42,351 nt of DNA from an uncultured Bacteroidales bacterium (lineage in GTDB: Bacteria; Bacteroidota; Bacteroidia; Bacteroidales; UBA932), in assembly GCA_944326365.1 (NCBI GenBank), contig CALVDR010000024.1:1-42351 (forward strand), read 5' to 3'. Positions 36,294 through 42,351 of the stretch are shown here, in pieces; position 1 is the stretch's first letter; every line of letters starts with the position of its first letter. The notes under the pieces are model-generated. The model had not been told where the DNA came from and made no database searches. It was given only the letters and a program-made list of their open reading frames with translations. The position numbers were made by a program, and so were the translations under genes.

Positions 36294-37433
36294 TTAATTA
36301 AGGTCATTGTCCCAATCGAACGGATCGCCCTTTTTGATATAGTCATTGCCGTCTTCTAAAACATTGACACCCGGTATTTCCGCTTCCTCGTCAGCCGGTG
36401 CCGTCGTGACATTAAATGTTGGAATCTTCACGGCTATGCCTAATTCATGTTTTGAAGTAAGAGTAGTACTGCCACTTGTTGATTCATTGTATACGACGTC
36501 TACGTCAATGTTTTCCCAGTTGTACTCACCAACGTTTCTGGCGTCTTCTATTGCATACCAGTGCTCGAATGTTCCCAAACTGGCGTCTACCTTTGCGCTG
36601 AATGTAGTGGTGATGCCATTGTCATAGCAGTTGGTCGGCAGAGTCATATTGGCAGTATACTTGCCGTCTCTGTTGGTCGTGGCGGTTACATAGATTTCAT
36701 AAAGGGTTTTATTGTCTTTGTTATTGACAATTTTAGCCGTGACGGTTACAGGGTAGTCGGCGAGACCTTCTCCCGGATAATATGTGCTGTTATGAGATCC
36801 CGGGACACCGATATACGCGTCCGAATCCTTACTTCCGGCATCTTCATTCTTTATCCAAGCCTCTACAGTGACTTCTCCATTGACTTCCACTTCCTGATCA
36901 AAGGCTACAGGGAGTTCGCTGGCGCTCGTGGCTACGAGATTCACGACCTTTATATCTCTCTGATTGAGGGTAATGTTGCTGGTGGAAGTTGTATTTTCAC
37001 CTGCCTTTGTAGTGTTGTACAGTGCATTAGGTATCTCCACGATGGCATTGTTTCTCATGAGGGTCTTGACCGCATAGAAAGGCACCACCTTTATACTGGC
37101 TGTAAGGGTATTCGTGCTGATAGGAATCTCGATCCTGTAGTTTCCGTTATCATCTGTCACAGCCTCGAAATACTGGTTTCCGTCTGTCTCATCATCATAG
37201 TTTGCAGTAGGGATGGTCACCATTACAGTCTGGCCTGATACCGGAAGCTGGTAGTTCGATATGATGGCACCATCAGTTTCTGCCTGATAGTCTCCTACCT
37301 CGTATTTCACTGTTCCGGTGATGACAGCCTTGTCCGGCAAGGATTCCAGCGTCAGTTCAGACTGTTCTTTCTGGCATGAAGTCATCACCGCTGCGATGAT
37401 GAACAGATTAGCTGCTAATAAAGAATGTTTCAT
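36294..37433 (-). CDS. Lipoprotein with carboxypeptidase-regulatory-like beta-sandwich repeats, unknown function
   Basis: From the ATG at 37433 the 379-aa protein begins with a lipoprotein signal (lipobox MTSC, Cys20) followed by QKEQ. The remainder is beta-rich: the first unit near 40-110 (VITGTVKYEVG, then YFEAVTDDNGNYRIEIP) and a second near 195-270 (EVNGEVTVEAWI, then TTNRDGKYTANMTLP) resemble CarboxypepD_reg-like sandwiches. The C-terminus is acidic (DPFDWDNDLN). Base composition is more A/T-rich than neighbouring genes. Co-transcribed with the beta-barrel gene; function not recognised. Confidence 0.7.
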   Translation of the reverse strand: MKHSLLAANLFIIAAVMTSCQKEQSELTLESLPDKAVITGTVKYEVGDYQAETDGAIISNYQLPVSGQTVMVTIPTANYDDETDGNQYFEAVTDDNGNYRIEIPISTNTLTASIKVVPFYAVKTLMRNNAIVEIPNALYNTTKAGENTTSTSNITLNQRDIKVVNLVATSASELPVAFDQEVEVNGEVTVEAWIKNEDAGSKDSDAYIGVPGSHNSTYYPGEGLADYPVTVTAKIVNNKDNKTLYEIYVTATTNRDGKYTANMTLPTNCYDNGITTTFSAKVDASLGTFEHWYAIEDARNVGEYNWENIDVDVVYNESTSGSTTLTSKHELGIAVKIPTFNVTTAPADEEAEIPGVNVLEDGNDYIKKGDPFDWDNDLN

Positions 37434-37599
37434 AACAATTTGATTTAGGGTTAACAATATTTTCTCTCAAATAAATATTCTGAATTATACTATTCCACAT
37501 TCACAAAATATAGTCTATAGATGCATATTTTTCCTTTTTATAAACAAGTTTTTCTATTTTTTCACTGAAAATCCATGGAAATTCATATGAGGGGAGACC
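37434..37599 (-). other. AT-rich upstream region of the lipoprotein operon
   Basis: A 166-bp, strongly A/T-rich gap between rel and the lipoprotein gene. On the minus strand TATATTTTG (near 37510) differs from TAnnTTTG by one extra base and is the best -7 candidate. I see no ORF or hairpin in it besides the rel terminator at its left-hand neighbour. Confidence 0.4.
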
Positions 37600-37620
37600 A
37601 AAAAGCGGAAAGCGGCTTTT
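37600..37620 (-). terminator. Probable terminator of rel
   Basis: AAAAGC (minus 37620-37615) pairs with GCTTTT (37606-37601) around an 8-nt loop, followed by one more T. It lies 16 nt after the rel stop. The stem is short, so the call is moderate. Confidence 0.5.
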
Positions 37621-37635
37621 CAGTTACCCCTAAAG

Positions 37636-39804
37636 CTACAGTCTGGTGACTTTGATGATGTTCTTCCTTACACGTATCTGCGATATGACCTTGTCCAGTT
37701 CCAGATTGTTCGGAACGGACAGCTTGACCTGTATGTCGTAGGTGCCGGTACGGTCATTGTCGGAGACATTGAAGTTCCTGACGGACGCCTTGAAGGAGTT
37801 CACCGTGTCGAAGATCTCGTTTACGACTGACGCTTCGTGTGCGGCGACTATTTTCAGGGTTACCTGGAAGCTGGAAGTGCTCGGAGAATCGCTCCATTTC
37901 ACTTTCTGGATACGGTAAGGGTATTTCTCCATCAGCCTGGCCGCATTCGTGCATGACATGCGGTGTATCTTGATTCCGTCCTTGATGGAAACGAATCCGA
38001 AGACATCGTCGCCGAATACCGGGTTGCAGCACTTGGCCATCTTGTAGTCCAGTGACTTGACGTTTTTCGCATCGATGATCAGGATGTCATCGGTAGCCCC
38101 GTCCTGTTTTCTGGTCGTGGACTGCTGCGGTCTTTCCTGCGCCTTTCCCTGTTCTTCGGAAGCCGAAGCAGGGTCCGCGTTTTTGCGGTCCAGATAACTT
38201 TTGATGTCTGCTATGTCGACGGCACCTTCCCCGATGGCTGCATAGAAAGCGTTCAGGGTCTTGTGCTGGGTCTTCTTCATGAAGGCCGCCAGATCTTCGT
38301 CGCACAGTTCCAGCTTCCAGTTTTTCAGCCTTCTTTCCAGCAGTTCCTTGCCTTCTGCCGCTTTCTGGAATTCCGCCTCGCTCAGTTTCTGCCGTATTTT
38401 CGTCCTGGCCTTGCTGGTCACTACGATGTTCAGCCAGTCCGGCGATGGTTTCTGGTTTTTGCTGCTCATGATCTCGACCACATCGCCGGTCTTGAGTTTT
38501 TCCTTGATAGGCACGGCTTTGCCGTTCACCTTGCCTCCGGTGCATTTGATTCCGAGATTCGAGTGTATGTCGAACGCGAAATCCAGTACAGTGGAACCTG
38601 CCGCCAGTTTCCTCAGCTCGCCGGAAGGTGTGAATACGAAAATCTCCTTTTCGGGAGGTGTAGGCAAGTCGTCTTCATAGTAGGTGGAAGTGCTGCCTGA
38701 GGACGGATGCTCAAGGATATGCCTGACTGATACCAGCCATTTGTCCAGCGCGGCTTCATGCTTGATGCCTTTGTATGACCAGTGTGATGCCAGACCGTTT
38801 TCCGCCATCTCGTCCATCCTTTTCGTTCTGATCTGGACTTCAAGGTAAACGTTGTCCTTGTTTTTCACTGTTATGTGCAGGGACTCGTAACCGTTCGGTT
38901 TCGGATTCGATATCCAGTCCCTGAGCCTGTTCGTGTCGGACTCGTATTCTTCTGTCACCCGCGAGAAAACTTTCCAGCAGAGGGCATGTTCCAGTTCCCT
39001 GTCAGGTTCGCAGTCGATGATGAACCTGATGGCAAACACGTCATATACACCTTCGAAAGGGACTTTCTGCTTCTGCATTTTCCTCCATATGGAATATGCT
39101 GTCTTGGTCCTGATTTTCAGCTTGTATTTTATCCCTTCATCGGAGAGCTTGCTTTTCAGCGGTTCGATGAACTGGGTCATGAGGGCCTGCCTGTCCTTTT
39201 CCGTACTTTTCAGCTTGTTCGTGATGGCTCTGTACTGTTCAGGTTCGGCATATCTGAAATAGATGTCCTCCAGTTCGCTCTTCATGTTGTAAAGCCCGAG
39301 CTGATGGGCCAGAGGTATGTAGAGCATCAGTGTCTCCAGGATTTTCCGCTCGCGGGAGAGTTTCGGGAATATATCCAGAGATCTCATCACTTCCAGCCTG
39401 TCGGCCAGTTTCAGGACGGTGACGCGAGGGTCTTTCGAGTAAGACACTATCAGTTTCTTGTAGTTCTCGGCTTCCAGTTTCGTGTCTTTCGGTTTGATGG
39501 TCGAAATCTTGTTCAGGCCGTCCACCATGGTCCTGACATCCTTGCCGAAATCCAGTCCTGAAAGGATGTCCGTCTCAGGGTGGAATCTCTGTGCCTCATG
39601 AAGGAATACGGCAGCTATGCATTCGGCCGGAAGACCGATTTCGTCAGCTGCAATCCTGGCTACATTCACAGGATGCCCGATGAAAGGCTTCCCGTTTCCT
39701 CTTGTCTGTCCGGCGAGCGCTTTTTCTGCGATACCGTAAGCCTTCCGGATCAGACTGCGTCCGTTCTCGTCATAATTAGGGAACAATTCATCTGTCAAGT
39801 CCAT
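37636..39804 (-). CDS. rel: RelA/SpoT homologue, (p)ppGpp synthetase with degenerate hydrolase domain
   Basis: Long RSH enzyme of the stringent response (722 aa from the ATG at 39804). The N-terminal HD region keeps the first His (GHPVNVA, His44) but has LHEAQRF where active hydrolases have HDxxED, and ADRLEVMRSL instead of ADRLHNMRTL. Hydrolysis is therefore probably lost. The synthetase domain (about 215-330) is intact, with KIRTKTAYSIWRKM, GVYDVFAIRFI, KPNGYESLHITV and VEVQIRTKRMDEMAE-like motifs. TGS (about 380-440), a CCNP zinc-finger region and a C-terminal ACT domain follow. The TTG at 39831 lies within the promoter box. Confidence 0.93.
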   Translation of the reverse strand: MDLTDELFPNYDENGRSLIRKAYGIAEKALAGQTRGNGKPFIGHPVNVARIAADEIGLPAECIAAVFLHEAQRFHPETDILSGLDFGKDVRTMVDGLNKISTIKPKDTKLEAENYKKLIVSYSKDPRVTVLKLADRLEVMRSLDIFPKLSRERKILETLMLYIPLAHQLGLYNMKSELEDIYFRYAEPEQYRAITNKLKSTEKDRQALMTQFIEPLKSKLSDEGIKYKLKIRTKTAYSIWRKMQKQKVPFEGVYDVFAIRFIIDCEPDRELEHALCWKVFSRVTEEYESDTNRLRDWISNPKPNGYESLHITVKNKDNVYLEVQIRTKRMDEMAENGLASHWSYKGIKHEAALDKWLVSVRHILEHPSSGSTSTYYEDDLPTPPEKEIFVFTPSGELRKLAAGSTVLDFAFDIHSNLGIKCTGGKVNGKAVPIKEKLKTGDVVEIMSSKNQKPSPDWLNIVVTSKARTKIRQKLSEAEFQKAAEGKELLERRLKNWKLELCDEDLAAFMKKTQHKTLNAFYAAIGEGAVDIADIKSYLDRKNADPASASEEQGKAQERPQQSTTRKQDGATDDILIIDAKNVKSLDYKMAKCCNPVFGDDVFGFVSIKDGIKIHRMSCTNAARLMEKYPYRIQKVKWSDSPSTSSFQVTLKIVAAHEASVVNEIFDTVNSFKASVRNFNVSDNDRTGTYDIQVKLSVPNNLELDKVISQIRVRKNIIKVTRL

Positions 39805-39828
39805 AAGAAAATTTTCCAAATCGTCTTT

Positions 39829-39836
39829 CAAATTTA
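39829..39836 (-). promoter_or_regulatory. -7 box of rel
   Basis: Minus-strand TAAATTTG matches TAnnTTTG. Its TTG is the in-frame codon that would extend the ORF by nine residues; as a promoter element it rules that start out and places transcription start about 20 nt before the ATG. Confidence 0.6.
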
Positions 39837-39887
39837 GAAAATTTCCTCAAAATTCAGAAAAAAGAATTCATATGTCAGATCTCTCCA

Positions 39888-39948
39888 CTCCGGTCGAGAT
39901 GACAAGGCAAGGGTATTCGGTCCGGCGGAGCTCCGGTCGAGATTACAA
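39888..39948. repeat. Paired direct repeat in the uvrB-rel gap
   Basis: CTCCGGTCGAGATGACAA (39888-39905) recurs as CTCCGGTCGAGATTACAA (39931-39948), one mismatch in 18, with period 43. Read on the minus strand the unit (TCTCGACCGGAG followed by TGGAGAGATCTGACA) resembles the dispersed intergenic GTCATTTCGACCGGAGTGGA-like repeat that I recall from Bacteroidetes genomes. The 137-bp gap shows no clear terminator for uvrB. Confidence 0.6.
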
Positions 39949-39968
39949 TGTGAGGATATTGGGAAACC

Positions 39969-42161
39969 TTATTTGGCAGCGGATGTCCAGACCTTCAGAT
40001 ATTCCTGGAGGGCCCACATCTCGTCACGGTATTTGGCCGCAGCCATGAAGTCCAGATCAGCTGCCGCTTTCTGCATGTTCTTCCTGGCAGTCACGACAGC
40101 CTTTTCTACCTGTTCCCGGGTCATGGAACGTATGACAGGGTCCTGAAGCACGGCAGCCAGGTCGGCACGGATGTAGCCGTCAGTATAGGCTGAATTCGTT
40201 TCTCGTTTTGAATCATGTCCCAGTCCGACAGAAACATATCCGCTGCCCAGGTCGGTAGGGTCAGGTATATAATGCGGGTCTTCGTAGGAATTGGCGGCGC
40301 TGATTTTCCCGGAAACGGTATTGGCCAGACGGGGGTTGTGCCGTCTGGCAGTATTGTCCCCGGCAGGGGTACCATCGGCGAGAACATTCTTTTTCAGTCC
40401 GACCTGGGTAGGCGTGATTCCGTGTTTCTTGTTGTATTCCATCTGTTTGGCACGACGCCTGTCGGTCTCGTAGATGGTTTCCTGCATCGAGCCGGTGATG
40501 GTGTCGGCATACATGATCACGAGTCCGTTCACGTTCCTGGCCGCACGGCCTGCTGTCTGTGTGAGCGAACGTCCTGAACGCAGGAAGCCTTCCTTGTCAG
40601 CATCCAGAATGGCCACGAGAGACACCGTAGGGATGTCCAGACCTTCACGGAGCAGGTTCACGCCGACCAGCACATCGAAAAGCCCGTTCTTGAAATCTTC
40701 TATGATTTCGACACGTTCGAGAGTGTCCACGTCCGAATGGATGTATCTGCAGCGGACGCCCATACGTGTGAAATATTTCTCCAGCTCCTCGGCCATACGC
40801 TTCGTAAGTGTCGTCACGAGCACCCTTTCGTCCTTTTCGGCCCGTTTACGGATTTCTTCCAGCAGGTCATCCACCTGATTTTCCGTCGGACGGACCTGGA
40901 TGGGAGGATCGAGCAGCCCGGTAGGACGCACTACCTGTTCCACTACCAGGCCTCCGGACTTTTCAAGTTCGTAGTCTCCCGGAGTGGCGCTTACATACAC
41001 CATCTGCCCTGTTATTGCTTCGAATTCCTCGAATTTCAGCGGCCGATTGTCCGAAGCTGCCGGAAGCCTGAACCCGTATTCCACCAGTACGCTTTTTCTG
41101 GAGTGGTCGCCTCCGTACATGGCTCTGATCTGGGGGAGCGTGACATGGCTTTCATCTATGAACGTGATGAAATCCTTCGGGAAATAATCTATCAGACAGA
41201 ACGGTCTCTGCCCCTCCGTCCTTCCGTCGAAATATCTCGAATAGTTCTCGATTCCCGGACAATATCCCATCTCCTTGATCATTTCCAGATCATATTCCAC
41301 CCTCTGTTTCAGCCTTTTCGCCTCCAATGGCTTGTCCACGCTTTCGAAATACGCGCATTGTTTCACCAGATCGTCCTGAATCTGGCTGACCGCCTTTATG
41401 CACCGTTCCCTCGTCGTCACGAAATTGTTCGCCGGATATATCGAGACTTCGTCCAATGTGTCCAGAAATGCCCCGGTGACCGGGTCAATAAGGGAAATGT
41501 TGTCCACTTCATCACCGAAAAATTCTATCCTGACAGCATTGTCCCCGTTCCCCAGGCACACATCGACCGTATCGCCCCTCACCCTGAACGACCCACGCTT
41601 GAATTCCGCTTCCGTCCTGGAATACAAAGCATCCACCAGCTGATACAGAAATCTGGTCATATTCCGCATTTCTCCTTTTTTCACCGTCACCGTCTGTGCA
41701 TGGAAGTCTTCCGGATTCCCTATGCCATACAGGCACGAAACGCTGGAAATCACTATCACATCACGCCTGCCTGACAGCAACGAAGAAGCTGCGCTGAGTC
41801 TCAGTTTCTCTATCTCATCATTGATGCTCAGATCCTTTTCTATATACGTGTCCGTCGTCGGTATATATGCTTCCGGCTGATAATAATCATAATACGAAAC
41901 GAAATATTCCACCGCATTGTTCGGGAAGAACGACTTGAATTCCCCATACAGCTGTGCAGCCAAAGTCTTGTTATGACTCAATATCAGCGCCGGCCTCTGC
42001 AGCCTTTCTATCACGTTCGCCATAGTGAACGTTTTTCCCGATCCCGTGACTCCCAACAATGTCACGGCATCTATCCCGCTGTTCAATGCGGAGCATATTT
42101 CCTTTATCGCCTGGGGCTGGTCGCCGGAGGGTTTGTAGTCTGATATTATCTGAAACTTCAT
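39969..42161 (-). CDS. uvrB: Excinuclease ABC subunit UvrB
   Basis: Damage-verifying helicase-like subunit of nucleotide excision repair. Starting at the ATG at 42161 ([16 protein letters not shown]) it has 730 residues. Walker A GVTGSGKT is at 37-44, then the DNA-gripping beta-hairpin ([12 protein letters not shown]), the DESH motif, TATPGD-like SATPGDYE, and the late helicase motifs LLREGLDIP and [11 protein letters not shown]-terminal UVR coiled-coil (about 685-720) for UvrA/UvrC contact ends it. It is about 60 residues longer than the usual 670 because of a polar stretch (about 600-675) before the UVR motif. An upstream in-frame start 7 codons earlier is not conserved. Confidence 0.96.
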   Translation of the reverse strand: MKFQIISDYKPSGDQPQAIKEICSALNSGIDAVTLLGVTGSGKTFTMANVIERLQRPALILSHNKTLAAQLYGEFKSFFPNNAVEYFVSYYDYYQPEAYIPTTDTYIEKDLSINDEIEKLRLSAASSLLSGRRDVIVISSVSCLYGIGNPEDFHAQTVTVKKGEMRNMTRFLYQLVDALYSRTEAEFKRGSFRVRGDTVDVCLGNGDNAVRIEFFGDEVDNISLIDPVTGAFLDTLDEVSIYPANNFVTTRERCIKAVSQIQDDLVKQCAYFESVDKPLEAKRLKQRVEYDLEMIKEMGYCPGIENYSRYFDGRTEGQRPFCLIDYFPKDFITFIDESHVTLPQIRAMYGGDHSRKSVLVEYGFRLPAASDNRPLKFEEFEAITGQMVYVSATPGDYELEKSGGLVVEQVVRPTGLLDPPIQVRPTENQVDDLLEEIRKRAEKDERVLVTTLTKRMAEELEKYFTRMGVRCRYIHSDVDTLERVEIIEDFKNGLFDVLVGVNLLREGLDIPTVSLVAILDADKEGFLRSGRSLTQTAGRAARNVNGLVIMYADTITGSMQETIYETDRRRAKQMEYNKKHGITPTQVGLKKNVLADGTPAGDNTARRHNPRLANTVSGKISAANSYEDPHYIPDPTDLGSGYVSVGLGHDSKRETNSAYTDGYIRADLAAVLQDPVIRSMTREQVEKAVVTARKNMQKAAADLDFMAAAKYRDEMWALQEYLKVWTSAAK

Positions 42162-42278
42162 ATTTTTGTTTCTTTTTTGCAATGGCGTCGTTGTCCTTCA
42201 CATCCTCGCGTCCTCATTTACGGGAGTAAACTCCGGTGCTCGTCGCTTGTCTTCCTTGAACTCGAATAAAACAAATAA

Positions 42279-42351
42279 CGTCAGTTCGACGAATTATTTT
42301 ACTCAGTACCAGAGACTCCGTCGAACTGACGTTACGATTTCTTCGAAATCT
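42279..42351 (-). mobile_element. Structured MITE-like element, copy 3 (partial, inverted)
   Basis: The reverse complement of the right end of copies 1 and 2: arms 42277-42293 and 42317-42333 (16 of 17 pair) enclose a 23-nt spacer nearly identical to that of copy 2, followed by GATTTC-TTC-GAAATC (42336-42350). It continues past the window edge. It lies 117 bp upstream of the uvrB start, in a region with no other recognisable feature. Confidence 0.7.

Noticed and set aside
40737..41774. 345-codon plus-strand ORF inside uvrB
   Set aside because: Antisense shadow of a highly conserved gene with no start signals or family resemblance.

Overview
The window is chromosomal DNA from an anaerobic member of the Bacteroidota, most likely order Bacteroidales. 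Three observations support this. Many genes are preceded by the Bacteroidetes-type -7 box TAnnTTTG, several with a TTTG about 19-20 nt upstream. The gene families are typical of the phylum: DUF6249 protein with an ECF sigma factor, S9 and M16 peptidases, a secreted LacZ-type beta-galactosidase and SusD-era style lipoprotein/OMP neighbours. A 1176-residue oxygen-sensitive pyruvate:ferredoxin oxidoreductase points to anaerobic life. I cannot assign a genus from the sequence alone.

Layout. 1-3128: the N-terminal part of an AAA ATPase runs off the left edge, followed by a divergent AlkD-like DNA alkylation repair gene, then a DUF6249-like membrane protein, an ECF sigma factor and a small tail-anchored protein. 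The last two are separated by a 230-bp structured, inverted-repeat element. 3109-7071 (minus strand): a complete riboflavin operon ribD-ribE-ribBA-ribH, controlled by an FMN riboswitch with an intrinsic terminator directly before ribD. A 17-bp tandem repeat array lies between ribBA and ribH. 7101-16061 (minus): four single-gene units, each with a clear terminator: M16 zinc protease, alpha/beta hydrolase, nifJ and fabD. 16170-17139: an orphan HicB-like gene with its own promoter and palindromic operator candidate, a second copy of the structured element, a truncated ORF and tRNA-Arg(CCG). 17150-20555 (minus): WYL regulator and S9 peptidase. 20632-28555 (plus): a metalloprotease, beta-galactosidase, GlcNAc-kinase-like protein, RecR and MntP in one direction. 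28596-34773 (plus): corA, rpsA, rnz, a LysM glucosaminidase lipoprotein and mltG. 34733-42161 (minus): uvrB, an RSH (p)ppGpp enzyme with a degraded HD site, a lipoprotein/outer-membrane protein pair and a C_GCAxxG_C_C protein. A third, partial, inverted copy of the structured element ends the window upstream of uvrB.

The window is mostly ordinary core genome. The most unusual content is the dispersed element family (three copies in 42 kb), one copy of which has an 8-bp direct flanking repeat and lies inside a sigma-factor operon. Also of note are the repeat array inside the rib operon, the orphan HicB with an apparent integration scar at tRNA-Arg, and the RSH enzyme that has lost its hydrolase signature. 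I see no CRISPR array, rRNA gene or complete transposase.
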